A stretch of 64,000 bases of DNA from Lachnospiraceae bacterium. GTDB lineage: Bacteria > Bacillota > Clostridia > Lachnospirales > Lachnospiraceae. Below, piece by piece: positions 1 through 8,619 of the stretch (position 1 is its first letter; each line of letters starts with the position of its first letter). A model generated the notes under the pieces. It did no database searches and had not been told where the DNA came from. It saw only the letters and a program-made list of their open reading frames with translations. The translations under genes were made by a program, and so were the position numbers. The DNA lies in NCBI GenBank assembly GCA_910574195.1, contig CAJTBF010000012.1:62001-126000 (forward strand), given 5' to 3'.

Positions 1-1006
<1,006 letters not shown>

Positions 1007-1010
1007 AAGA

Positions 1011-1044
1011 GATCGCCGAGCAGATTATGTCCGGCGATTTTTCT
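1011..1044 (+). terminator. Intrinsic terminator after eno
   Basis: ATCGCCG (1012-1018) pairs perfectly with CGGCGAT (1032-1038), followed by a T-rich run. It begins 5 nt after the eno stop codon. Confidence 0.85.
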
Positions 1045-1046
1045 CT

Positions 1047-1427
1047 TTACTGCGGAAAAAATTCTTCATATCCGGAATTTTTCACAATTTGTTTTAATCC
1101 GTCCATAGCCTCTTCCAGGGAATATTCATGTGCTTCCAGAAAGGATTCCTCCTGTCTGCTGATATATTCATAAAAAAGGACTGCGGCAGCCAGCTCTTCT
1201 TTATGGTTGTAATTCAGGTTTTCAAGCAGTAGATTTTCCGCTTCATTGATTTTTCCACAGTCTATCATTTTTTTCAGATCATCCAGATCGGTTCCGGAGA
1301 CGGAATACTTATTTTCCGGGGCAACATCTACCTGAGTATATTGCTTTCCAAGCAAAAGGGAGAATAGTACACGAACCATTTCCTTGATCATCCGCATCAA
1401 ATAATCTTTTTCATCCTCATAAATCAT
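1047..1427 (-). CDS. DUF6483-like hypothetical protein
   Basis: Small acidic, probably cytosolic, mostly helical protein of 126 residues with no signal peptide. It resembles the uncharacterised DUF6483 proteins of Lachnospiraceae, whose function is unknown to me. Key visible blocks are an N-terminal YEDEKDYLMRMIKEM segment and a C-terminal helical half reminiscent of a small TPR-like fold (NEAENLL ... HKEELAAAVLFYEY). I chose the ATG at 1427 because GGAGG lies 6 nt upstream; the in-frame ATG at 1439 overlaps that ribosome site. It converges on eno and has its own sigma-A promoter (1478-1507). Confidence 0.75.
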   Translation of the reverse strand: MIYEDEKDYLMRMIKEMVRVLFSLLLGKQYTQVDVAPENKYSVSGTDLDDLKKMIDCGKINEAENLLLENLNYNHKEELAAAVLFYEYISRQEESFLEAHEYSLEEAMDGLKQIVKNSGYEEFFPQ

Positions 1428-1477
1428 AAATGCCTCCATTTTATTGTTTGTTGATTGGTAAATATTCTTTATCTTTT

Positions 1478-1507
1478 ATTATAATGGTAATATCGGGAAA
1501 CAGTCAA
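1478..1507 (-). promoter_or_regulatory. Sigma-A promoter for the DUF6483-like gene
   Basis: Read on the minus strand: -35 TTGACT (1507-1502), 18-nt spacer, -10 TATAAT (1483-1478), about 50 nt upstream of the start codon. Confidence 0.7.
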
Positions 1508-1638
1508 CAGAAAACACATCGCAACAGTTCCGCGTATTTCTGTGCCGTGAAAAGCAATGGTTAGTTACTGTGCGCCCGTAGGATGTAAACAGTAACAATT
1601 GTTGTTATAACAAGGCATAAATTTCAAAAAAGAAATAC

Positions 1639-1667
1639 TTGCCTTATTTTACCTGGTGTGATAAAAT
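1639..1667 (+). promoter_or_regulatory. Sigma-A promoter for secG
   Basis: -35 TTGCCT (1639-1644), 17-nt spacer, -10 TAAAAT (1662-1667), 31 nt before the secG start. Upstream, GTTACTG (1564-1570) and CAGTAAC (1590-1596) form an inverted repeat of unknown role. Confidence 0.6.
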
Positions 1668-1698
1668 AATCATGGTTTATACACAGGAGGTGTGAGTG

Positions 1699-1941
1699 AT
1701 GGAGATTTTAAAGATTATACTGACCATTGTATTTGTGATAGATTGTATCGTATTATCAGCAATTATTCTTCTTCAGGAGGGGAAGTCAGCAGGACTCGGA
1801 ACGATCAGTGGAGTTGCCGATTCCTACTGGGGACAGAACAAAGGAAGGTCGATGGAAGGGGCGCTTGTGAAGTCAACGAAGTTCCTTGCTGTTTTATTTC
1901 TTGTTCTGGCAGTCGTGCTGAATCTGGGAATATTTAATTAA
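1699..1941 (+). CDS. secG: SecG preprotein translocase subunit
   Basis: Small membrane subunit of the SecYEG channel that assists SecA-driven export. The 80-residue protein has two predicted membrane segments (about residues 3-22 and 58-77) joined by a glycine/serine-rich loop with the family-typical LLQEGKSAGLG ... YWGQNKGRSMEG pattern. Length is normal for the family. ATG 1699 is preferred over the adjacent GTG 1696 because AGGAGG (1685-1690) then has an 8-nt spacing. It is followed by its own terminator and then rnr, the order seen in many Clostridia (secG-rnr-smpB). Confidence 0.95.
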   Translation: MEILKIILTIVFVIDCIVLSAIILLQEGKSAGLGTISGVADSYWGQNKGRSMEGALVKSTKFLAVLFLVLAVVLNLGIFN

Positions 1942-1969
1942 GTACACAGAGATACGGAAAAGATACGAT

Positions 1970-2004
1970 AAACACTCTATACATGCATATAGAGTGTTTT
2001 TTTC
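1970..2004 (+). terminator. Intrinsic terminator after secG
   Basis: AACACTCTATA pairs with TATAGAGTGTT around a CATGCA loop, followed by seven or more T residues. Confidence 0.9.
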
Positions 2005-2070
2005 TATACCTAATTGGACATTAGTAGTCCAATTAGTATACCTAATTGAACATTAGTAGTTTAAGTTAGT
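2005..2070. repeat. Two tandem hairpin repeats with ATTAGTA loop
   Basis: Copy 1: CTAATTGGAC (2010-2019), loop ATTAGTA, GTCCAATTAG (2027-2036), a perfect 10-bp stem flanked by TATAC/GTATA. Copy 2: CTAATTGAAC (2042-2051), the same loop, then an imperfect arm (2059-2069). Further copies lie at 9964-9999 and, inverted, at 38771-38808. I do not know this family. Confidence 0.8.
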
Positions 2071-2140
2071 ATACCTTATCGGACAGCGGTAGCTGTCCGC
2101 CCGCCCGAAGGGCATGAATTACGGGATGCCCGGATGGGAA
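2071..2140 (+). repeat. Foldable intergenic element, copy A
   Basis: Shares TACCTTATCGGACA at its left end and ATTACGGGATGCCCGGATGGG at its right end (2118-2138) with elements at 5137-5195 (inverted), 11617-11686 and 38545-38613. The ends can pair (TACCtATCGG with CCGGATGGGTA type arms), and internal hairpins GGACAGC-ggta-GCTGTCC (2081-2098) and GCCC-gaa-GGGC (2103-2113) are present. It lies about 30 nt before rnr, so it may be transcribed in the rnr leader. Confidence 0.7.
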
Positions 2141-2169
2141 TAAAAAGAAAAACAGGAGAGTGAACAGAG

Positions 2170-4308
2170 ATGGAGAATACATTTGAAAAGCGAAAGAAAA
2201 TGGTTTATGATTTTATATGTGACGATTTGTATGTTCCCATGAAGATCAAAGAGATGGCGATGGTGCTGCAGATCACCAGGGAACAGCGTGATGAGTTGAA
2301 GGAAGTGCTGGATGCGCTGGAAGCGGAAGGGAAGATTTCCCTGTCAAAGAGAGGGAAGTATTCCAAAGGACAGGCGCAGAAGCTGACCGGAATCTTTCAG
2401 GCGCATGCCCGCGGGTTTGGATTTATCGTTCGGGAAGGAGTAGAAGATGATGTTTATATTCCGGAGGAGGATACCCAGGGGGCGTTTCAGGGAGATGAGG
2501 TGGAATTCATTATTACCCGGAAAAAAGACGCCCAGGGCTCAAGCGGACGGCGGATGGAAGGAAAGATTACCCGTATACTTTCCCGGGGAACCACACAGAT
2601 CGTAGGTCTGTATGAAAAATGTAAAAGTTATGGTTTTGTACGTCCGGATGATCCAAGAATGCAGCAGGACGTTTATATTCCGGAAGGAAAAGAAAAAGGA
2701 GCCATGACCGGTCATAAAGTAGTGGTGAAACTGACCTCTTATGGAGAAGAGCAGAAGAAACCGGAAGGGATTGTGGAAGAGATTATCGGGCATATCAATG
2801 ATCCGGGAACGGATATTCTGTCTATCGTAAAAGGGTTTGCACTTCCCACGGAATTTCCGGAGAAGGTGATGAATCAGGCGGAACGTGTGAGTAAGGAAGT
2901 AAGCCCGGCGGACAGAGAGGGAAGAAAAGATTTGCGCACATGGCAGATGGTTACGATTGACGGAGAAGATGCAAAGGATCTGGACGATGCCGTTTCTTTA
3001 ACGAAAGAGGGGGAGAATTATCACCTGGGGGTTCACATTGCAGATGTGACAAACTATGTACAGGAAAACAGTGCGCTGGACCGGGAAGCGTTAAAACGGG
3101 GAACCAGTGTGTACCTGGTGGACCGGGTGATTCCGATGCTTCCCCATAAGTTGTCCAATGGAATCTGTTCCCTGAATGCGGGGGAAGACCGTTTGGCGCT
3201 GAGCTGCCTGATGACGATCAATCCCAAAGGAGAAGTGATTGATTCTGAGATTGCGGAGACGGTGATCTGTGTGGATGAGAGGATGAGTTATACCAGCGTA
3301 GCCAGGATCTTAGAAGAACGGGATCCACAGGAATGTCAAAGGTATGCCCCTCTTCTTCCTTTATTTGAACGGATGGCGGAATTATCCGGCATTCTGCGGG
3401 AACGCAGGAAAAAGCGGGGATCGATTGATTTTGATTTTCCGGAGACGAAGATGGTACTGGATGCGCAGGGCAGGCCGGTGGAGATCAAACCTTATGAACG
3501 GAATGTGGCGACAAAGCTGATTGAAGATTTTATGCTTCTGGCAAACGAAACAGTAGCCGAGGAATATTATTGGAGAGAACTGCCGTTTTTGTATCGGACA
3601 CACGAGATGCCGGATGAGGAAAAGGTAAAGGCATTGTGTCTGTTTATCAATAATTTTGGCTATCATATGCATGTGGGAAACGAGGTTCGTTCAAAAGAAA
3701 TACAGAAACTTCTCGGGAAAGTGGACGGGACACCGGAGGAAGCGCTGATTAGCCGCCTGGCGCTGCGTTCCATGAAACAGGCAAAGTATACGCCGGAAAA
3801 TACAGGGCATTTTGGACTGGCCGCAAAGTATTATACACATTTTACCTCTCCCATCCGGCGGTATCCGGATTTGCAGATTCATCGAATCATCAAAGAGAAT
3901 ATTCGTGGAAGGATGAACGAGGAGCGGATTGCACATTATGAAAAGATTTTGACGGAAGTAGCTATGCAGTCCAGTATGATGGAACGGCGTGCAGAAGAGG
4001 CGGAACGAGAGACTGTCAGGCTGAAAAAAGTAGAATATATGAAGGAACGGATTGGGGAAGAATTCGAGGGTGTAATCTCTGGAATTACCAGGTGGGGCGC
4101 TTATGTGGAACTGCCGAATACAATCGAAGGCATGGTACATGTCACCAATATGTGGGATGACCATTATGATTATGTAGAGGAACGTTATGAACTGATAGGA
4201 GAACAGACCCGAAAGGTGTATCAGTTGGGACAGGCCGTGAAGATACGGGTAATTGCCGCGGACCGGATACAGAGAACGATTGATTTTGAGTTTTGTGAAG
4301 AACCGTAA
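2170..4308 (+). CDS. rnr: Ribonuclease R
   Basis: Processive 3'-5' exoribonuclease that degrades structured RNA and works with tmRNA/SmpB in quality control. The 712-residue length fits the family. An N-terminal winged-helix region (about 1-70) and cold-shock/OB domains (about 70-230) precede the RNB catalytic domain, which contains the metal-binding aspartate cluster DGEDAKDLDDAV near residues 264-275 and HFTSPIRRYPDLQIHR near 560. A C-terminal S1 domain (about 630-705) begins EFEGVISGITRWGAYVEL. AGGAGAG precedes the ATG. smpB follows 81 nt downstream with no terminator between, suggesting co-transcription. Confidence 0.97.
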   Translation: MENTFEKRKKMVYDFICDDLYVPMKIKEMAMVLQITREQRDELKEVLDALEAEGKISLSKRGKYSKGQAQKLTGIFQAHARGFGFIVREGVEDDVYIPEEDTQGAFQGDEVEFIITRKKDAQGSSGRRMEGKITRILSRGTTQIVGLYEKCKSYGFVRPDDPRMQQDVYIPEGKEKGAMTGHKVVVKLTSYGEEQKKPEGIVEEIIGHINDPGTDILSIVKGFALPTEFPEKVMNQAERVSKEVSPADREGRKDLRTWQMVTIDGEDAKDLDDAVSLTKEGENYHLGVHIADVTNYVQENSALDREALKRGTSVYLVDRVIPMLPHKLSNGICSLNAGEDRLALSCLMTINPKGEVIDSEIAETVICVDERMSYTSVARILEERDPQECQRYAPLLPLFERMAELSGILRERRKKRGSIDFDFPETKMVLDAQGRPVEIKPYERNVATKLIEDFMLLANETVAEEYYWRELPFLYRTHEMPDEEKVKALCLFINNFGYHMHVGNEVRSKEIQKLLGKVDGTPEEALISRLALRSMKQAKYTPENTGHFGLAAKYYTHFTSPIRRYPDLQIHRIIKENIRGRMNEERIAHYEKILTEVAMQSSMMERRAEEAERETVRLKKVEYMKERIGEEFEGVISGITRWGAYVELPNTIEGMVHVTNMWDDHYDYVEERYELIGEQTRKVYQLGQAVKIRVIAADRIQRTIDFEFCEEP

Positions 4309-4389
4309 AAACGATGGACAGACAATAAGCAGGCAGGAAAGAGGGCGGCGCCGGACAGTGGGAAAAAGCCGCCGGAAAGGGGAACTTTT

Positions 4390-4854
4390 ATGGGGAAGGT
4401 ACAGGGAAAGCTGATTGCGAACAATAAAAAAGCGTATCATGACTATTTTATACTGGAGAACTATGAGGCGGGAATCGTACTGCACGGAACGGAAGTGAAG
4501 TCTCTGCGGATGGGAAAATGCAGTATCAAAGAAGCATTTATCCGGATAGAAGATGGAGAGATGTTTATTTACGGAATGCATATTGCGCCTTACGAAAAAG
4601 GGAATATTTTTAACAAGGATCCGCTCCGGGTACGGAAACTTCTGCTTCATAAAAAGGAGATTGATAAGATCTTTGGGAAAATGAAAGAAAAAGGGAATAC
4701 AGTGGTTCCTCTGAAGGTATATTTTAAGGACAGTCTGGTCAAGGTGGAGATTGGACTGGCAAAGGGAAAGAAATTATACGATAAACGGGATGACATTGCC
4801 AAAAAGGATCAGAAAAGAGAAGCGCAGAGAGAATTTAAAATACGGAATCTGTAA
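4390..4854 (+). CDS. smpB: SsrA-binding protein SmpB
   Basis: Binds tmRNA and delivers it to stalled ribosomes in trans-translation. It has 154 residues, normal length. Visible family blocks are [10 protein letters not shown] near residue 12, [15 protein letters not shown] near residue 25, and a basic C-terminal tail ([23 protein letters not shown]) that inserts into the mRNA channel. AAAGGGG precedes the ATG. The tmRNA gene, which follows smpB in some Clostridia, is not in the 33-nt gap after it, so ssrA must lie elsewhere. Confidence 0.97.
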   Translation: MGKVQGKLIANNKKAYHDYFILENYEAGIVLHGTEVKSLRMGKCSIKEAFIRIEDGEMFIYGMHIAPYEKGNIFNKDPLRVRKLLLHKKEIDKIFGKMKEKGNTVVPLKVYFKDSLVKVEIGLAKGKKLYDKRDDIAKKDQKREAQREFKIRNL

Positions 4855-4887
4855 GCACCTAGTCGGGTAAGAGAAAAAGGAGAAAAT

Positions 4888-5136
4888 ATGGCGGAACTTA
4901 CCTCTTTGAGGCTTGGAAAAACGATGGAAAAGAAACTTCATTCGATTGGGATTTATTCAGCGGAGGAGTTGATAGCGGTGGGAAGTAAGCAGGCGGTGTT
5001 TCGGCTTAAGGCGCAGTATCCCAATACTTGTGTTGTAATTCTCTACCATCTGGAAGCGGCAATTCGTAATGTTGAGGTAAAGCAATTGGATGCCGCCTGT
5101 AAGGCAGAATTAAAAGAATATTTTCAGAAGTTATGA
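4888..5136 (+). CDS. TfoX C-terminal-domain protein
   Basis: An 82-residue protein matching the helix-hairpin-helix-like TfoX C-terminal domain (RLGKTMEKKLHSIGIYSAEELIAVGSKQAVFRL). In proteobacteria this domain is part of the competence regulator TfoX/Sxy; stand-alone versions in Clostridia have no settled function. AAGGAG lies 8 nt upstream of the ATG. The gene follows smpB by 33 nt and probably shares its transcript. I see no catalytic residues. An inverted copy of the roughly 70-nt intergenic repeat begins right at its stop codon. Confidence 0.8.
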   Translation: MAELTSLRLGKTMEKKLHSIGIYSAEELIAVGSKQAVFRLKAQYPNTCVVILYHLEAAIRNVEVKQLDAACKAELKEYFQKL

Positions 5137-5195
5137 GGCATCCCGTATCTAAGGTACTCCGCGCAAACAGACGCTTTGCATCCGATAAGGTATAC
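5137..5195 (-). repeat. Foldable intergenic element, copy B (inverted)
   Basis: Read on the minus strand it starts GTATACCTTATCGGA (5195-5181) and ends ATACGGGATGCC (5148-5137), matching both ends of copy A. The middle differs. It abuts the stop codon of the TfoX-domain gene. Confidence 0.6.
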
Positions 5196-5240
5196 AAAAA
5201 ATAGAGGGAAATTTTGTAGAATATGATGATGGAGAAACGG

Positions 5241-5269
5241 TTGTTTTCTACATGTCAGTGTGGTATCAT
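5241..5269 (+). promoter_or_regulatory. Candidate promoter for the GH13 gene
   Basis: -35 TTGTTT (5241-5246), 17-nt spacer, -10 TATCAT (5264-5269), 78 nt before the start codon. Confidence 0.45.
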
Positions 5270-5347
5270 TTTTTCGCGAAATCGCTTACAGAAATATATG
5301 GATGATGTTGACAGGACATAGTTTGAAAAAGCGGAAGGGAGAAGAGT

Positions 5348-7510
5348 ATGGGAAAGAAACGACCAGGCAGAAAGAAAAGAGGAACGGCGGGAAAGCAGAC
5401 AGAAAAGCCCATTCAAAATATTTTGAAAGTAGAGAATTTGGATTCGGAACCGGAAAAGAAAGGGGACGGAAAACCGGAAGCAGCATTACAATCAAAAGAG
5501 AATGTAAAGCCGGAATTGCAGGTGAAACCAGAGGAAGATAAGAATCTAAAAGAGTCGGCAAAGTCGGAAGAGAACAGGAAACCGGAACAGACAGCGCCGG
5601 AAAAGCAGGAAGAACAATCGGCGGAGGAGACAGTAGAAGGAATGGTTTCTGCAAAGGATGACGAGAAGATTTACAGGGAAAGATTTAACCGGCATTTTGA
5701 GGAATTGAAATGGCTTTATATGGAGTTGTATGGGAATAGCTCTATGTTTGCGGAATTGTGTGACAATCTTTTCCGGTTTTATCGGGAGAGGAATGCAGAT
5801 CTGAAAGTTTTAGATCAGAAGCGGGAAGCGCGCCCGGACTGGTATAAGCAGAACGATATGCTCGGAATGATGTTCTATATTGATAATTTTGCCGGGAATA
5901 TGAAAGGTGTGGAATCCAGGCTGGATTATCTGGAACGGAGCAATGTCAATTATATTCATTTGATGCCGTTTCTGGATACACCGGAGGGCCGCTCGGACGG
6001 GGGATATGCGGTTTCTGATTTTCGGAAGGTACAGGAAAAGCTGGGAACAATGGAAGATCTGGAAGATCTGACGGCCGCCTGTCATAAAAAAGAGATCAAT
6101 GTCTGCATGGATTTTGTGATGAATCATACGTCGGAGGATCACGAATGGGCAAAGCGTGCCCGTCAGGGAGACGGAGAATATATGAGCCGTTACTTCTTCT
6201 ATGACAATGATTCCATTCCGAAGCAGTATGAAAGAACCGTACCGCAGGTGTTCCCAACCACAGCGCCGGGAAATTTTACATGGCTTGAGGACGCCGGACA
6301 TTTTGTCATGACTTCTTTTTATCCGTATCAGTGGGATTTGAATTATAAAAATCCAAGAGTATTCAATGAAATGATGTATAATTTTCTCTTCTTGGCGAAC
6401 AAAGGAATTGATATCATAAGGATTGATGCAGTGCCGTATATCTGGAAAGAGCTGAATACCCAATGCAGGAATCTGCCGCAGGTACATACTATTGTACGTA
6501 TGATGCGTATGATTGGAGAGATTGTATGTCCGGGCATCCTGCTTCTTGGAGAAGTGGTAATGGAACCGGAAAAAGTAGTGCCTTATTTTGGAACGGTGGA
6601 AAAACCAGAGTGTCATATGCTTTATAATGTCACAACCATGGCGACAACATGGCACACTGTGGCCACCAGAGATGTACGGCTTTTGAAACGGCAGCTTGAT
6701 ATTGTAAACGGACTGCCCAAGGAGTATGTGTTCCTGAATTATCTGCGGTGTCATGATGACATTGGATGGGGACTGGATTATGGAACGCTGATGGCAGAAG
6801 GAATCGGAGAACGTTCTCATAAGCAGTATCTGAATGACTATTTCCGGGGATATACCGGGGCGAGCAACAGCCGGGGCGAGCTTTATAATGAAGATCTTGT
6901 GACGGGAGACGCGCGGTTCTGCGGAACAACAGCATCCATGTGCGGGATTGAAAAAGCGGGCTTTGAGCAGGATGCCGAAGCTATGGAAAAAGCCATCCGG
7001 ATGGATGCCATGCTGCACGCTTATATGTTTATGCAGTCGGGAATTCCGGTACTGTACAGTGGGGATGAGATCGGGCAGGTCAATGACTATACTTACAAGG
7101 AGGATCCCAATAAAGCGGCCGACTCCCGTTATATTCACCGTGGCAGGATGCGCTGGGATCTGGCGGAGCAGATAGACAATCCGGATACTGTGGAGGGAAA
7201 ACTGTTCCATAGATTGGATCAGTTGGAAAAAATCAGAAAGACGGAGAAAGTATTTGTATCCAATGCGGATACCTGGACCATAGAGACCTGGGATTCGGGA
7301 ATCCTGTGTATTGGCAGATATTATGACGGGGATAAATTGATCGGTCTCTTTAATTTCAGCGAGTCTGACAGAACCGCTTGGATCAACGAGACGGACGGGA
7401 CCTATGTGGATCTGATTTCCGGTACGGAAATCAGGCCCCAGGGTGTCAACATTCCGGCGTATGGTTTCTACTATCTGAAAAAACAGGGAGATAAAAAAGC
7501 AGAAATATAA
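5348..7510 (+). CDS. GH13 amylosucrase-like enzyme
   Basis: Glycoside hydrolase family 13 enzyme resembling subfamily 4 (amylosucrase/sucrose hydrolase), acting on sucrose or related alpha-glucosides; no signal peptide, so probably cytosolic. After a Lys/Glu/Pro-rich low-complexity tail (about residues 1-105) comes the helical amylosucrase N-domain (about 110-180) and the TIM barrel. The catalytic nucleophile is in IIRIDAVPYIW (Asp near 360), the acid/base in LLGEVV (Glu near 401), and the third acid in RCHDDIGWGLDY (near 469), a wording typical of GH13_4. The 720-residue length is longer than the usual 630-650 because of the tail. GGGAGAAG precedes the ATG. A strong bidirectional terminator follows. 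Amylosucrase versus hydrolase activity cannot be told from sequence. Confidence 0.85.
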   Translation: MGKKRPGRKKRGTAGKQTEKPIQNILKVENLDSEPEKKGDGKPEAALQSKENVKPELQVKPEEDKNLKESAKSEENRKPEQTAPEKQEEQSAEETVEGMVSAKDDEKIYRERFNRHFEELKWLYMELYGNSSMFAELCDNLFRFYRERNADLKVLDQKREARPDWYKQNDMLGMMFYIDNFAGNMKGVESRLDYLERSNVNYIHLMPFLDTPEGRSDGGYAVSDFRKVQEKLGTMEDLEDLTAACHKKEINVCMDFVMNHTSEDHEWAKRARQGDGEYMSRYFFYDNDSIPKQYERTVPQVFPTTAPGNFTWLEDAGHFVMTSFYPYQWDLNYKNPRVFNEMMYNFLFLANKGIDIIRIDAVPYIWKELNTQCRNLPQVHTIVRMMRMIGEIVCPGILLLGEVVMEPEKVVPYFGTVEKPECHMLYNVTTMATTWHTVATRDVRLLKRQLDIVNGLPKEYVFLNYLRCHDDIGWGLDYGTLMAEGIGERSHKQYLNDYFRGYTGASNSRGELYNEDLVTGDARFCGTTASMCGIEKAGFEQDAEAMEKAIRMDAMLHAYMFMQSGIPVLYSGDEIGQVNDYTYKEDPNKAADSRYIHRGRMRWDLAEQIDNPDTVEGKLFHRLDQLEKIRKTEKVFVSNADTWTIETWDSGILCIGRYYDGDKLIGLFNFSESDRTAWINETDGTYVDLISGTEIRPQGVNIPAYGFYYLKKQGDKKAEI

Positions 7511-7569
7511 AAAGTGGAGAATGGCAGGAAAGAATATATCTGTACAGGCGCTTCTGTAAAAAAATGATA

Positions 7570-7635
7570 GATGCTCTGAATGATTTCTTAACCATATTTT
7601 TGTATGGTTAAAGAAGGCATTCAGAGCATTTTTTG
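7570..7635. terminator. Bidirectional terminator between GH13 and merR-type genes
   Basis: ATGCTCTGAATG (7571-7582) pairs with CATTCAGAGCAT (7618-7629), and inner arms TTCTTAACCATA/TATGGTTAAAGAA extend the stem. A T-run follows on the plus strand and an A-run precedes on the other side. It serves two convergent genes. Confidence 0.92.
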
Positions 7636-7655
7636 ACTTTAAAGCGAAGCGGGAT

Positions 7656-8477
7656 TCATTCCAAAACAGGGATTTCAATCTGTACAATATAATCTTCGAT
7701 TCGGTCAATGACATTTTCATTGATGCCTGTTTCATAGGAAAACCCATGAGGAGTCAGCCCCCGCTCTTTTGCATAATCCAGAAGTTGCTGATATCGTTTT
7801 GGAATTCCCTTCCAATCTCCTTTGTAGAAGGCACGCAGGTACTTTCCGCCGGGCATGAGATGCAGTCCGGTTTGGTATGCAAGAAAAGGGATTTCGATAA
7901 AGAGCCGGGAATAATCGTCAAAACGGCCGTTCAGCAAGCTTTTGACAGAGATCATGGAGCCATAGGAAGCCTTATGGAGGCGGCCAAGACGGTATTTTTC
8001 CGTCTCGGCGGTGATCAGTTCCACTTCCTGCTCAAAGGAGGTATCCTGATCGATTTCTACCGTAACCAGACAGCATTCCTCTTTTTCTACGATACGGATT
8101 TCAGACAGATCCATGGTCAGCAGAGTAGACAGATTTTGATGGTGTGAGCATAGTGTAGTTCGAACTGCCTGCAGGTGAGTGATCTGCATATCAAGATCCG
8201 CAATTTTTTCTTCCAGAAGGCATTTCAGGCTTTCGGCGGACCGGTTTTTCGTAAACTCTTGTATTTCGTTGATGGAAACGTTCAGTTCCCGCAGCAGCAG
8301 AATCGTTTCAAGGGCGGGACTTTGATGATACGTATAGAAGCGATATCCGTTTTCAGGGTGAATGAAAGCCGGTTTGAACAGTCCGATCTCATCATACCAC
8401 ATAAGGGTTTTCTTATTGATGCCGTGCATAGCGGCAAACTGACCGATTGTGAGAAGTTTCTCTTTTTTATGATTCAT
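7656..8477 (-). CDS. MerR-family regulator with GyrI-like effector domain
   Basis: DNA-binding activator of 273 residues. An N-terminal MerR winged helix (LLTIGQFAAMHGINKKTLMWYDEIGLFKP, residues 6-35) is followed by a long coiled-coil dimer helix (about 75-115) and a C-terminal GyrI/BmrR-like ligand domain (about 120-270) that binds hydrophobic drugs in relatives. I use the ATG at 8477, with GAGGT 7 nt upstream; an upstream in-frame extension lacks MerR homology and runs through the promoter. It is divergent from a MATE pump across a promoter with a 19-bp spacer and central dyad, so it most likely controls that pump and itself. Confidence 0.88.
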   Translation of the reverse strand: MNHKKEKLLTIGQFAAMHGINKKTLMWYDEIGLFKPAFIHPENGYRFYTYHQSPALETILLLRELNVSINEIQEFTKNRSAESLKCLLEEKIADLDMQITHLQAVRTTLCSHHQNLSTLLTMDLSEIRIVEKEECCLVTVEIDQDTSFEQEVELITAETEKYRLGRLHKASYGSMISVKSLLNGRFDDYSRLFIEIPFLAYQTGLHLMPGGKYLRAFYKGDWKGIPKRYQQLLDYAKERGLTPHGFSYETGINENVIDRIEDYIVQIEIPVLE

Positions 8478-8506
8478 GGTTACCTCATAAAACTTAAAAT
8501 TTTTTC

Positions 8507-8537
8507 TTGACCGTACAGTTACTGTATAGTTTACAAT
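8507..8537 (+). promoter_or_regulatory. MerR-type promoter with 19-bp spacer and dyad
   Basis: -35 TTGACC (8507-8512), 19-nt spacer, -10 TACAAT (8532-8537). The spacer holds the perfect dyad TACAGT-T-ACTGTA. The over-long spacer with central palindrome is the hallmark of promoters activated by MerR-type DNA untwisting. It drives the MATE gene at 8620. Confidence 0.85.
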
Positions 8538-8619
8538 GCCATAGTATGAAGAAAAGCTGCAACTATGAAATATACATGGCACATATGTTGACGAAACAGA
8601 AAGGAACAGGAAGAAATTT

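Noticed and set aside
3691-4650. 319-codon minus-strand frame
   Set aside because: Opposite the end of rnr and smpB, crossing two well-supported genes with no start signal.
4855-4887. tmRNA (ssrA) expected after smpB
   Set aside because: Only 33 nt separate smpB from the next gene; no tmRNA-like sequence is present.
5810-7747. 645-codon open frame on the minus strand
   Set aside because: It lies entirely opposite the GH13 gene and the terminator after it, is rich in His, Ile, Phe and Arg as antisense frames are, has no ribosome site, and shows no recognisable family.
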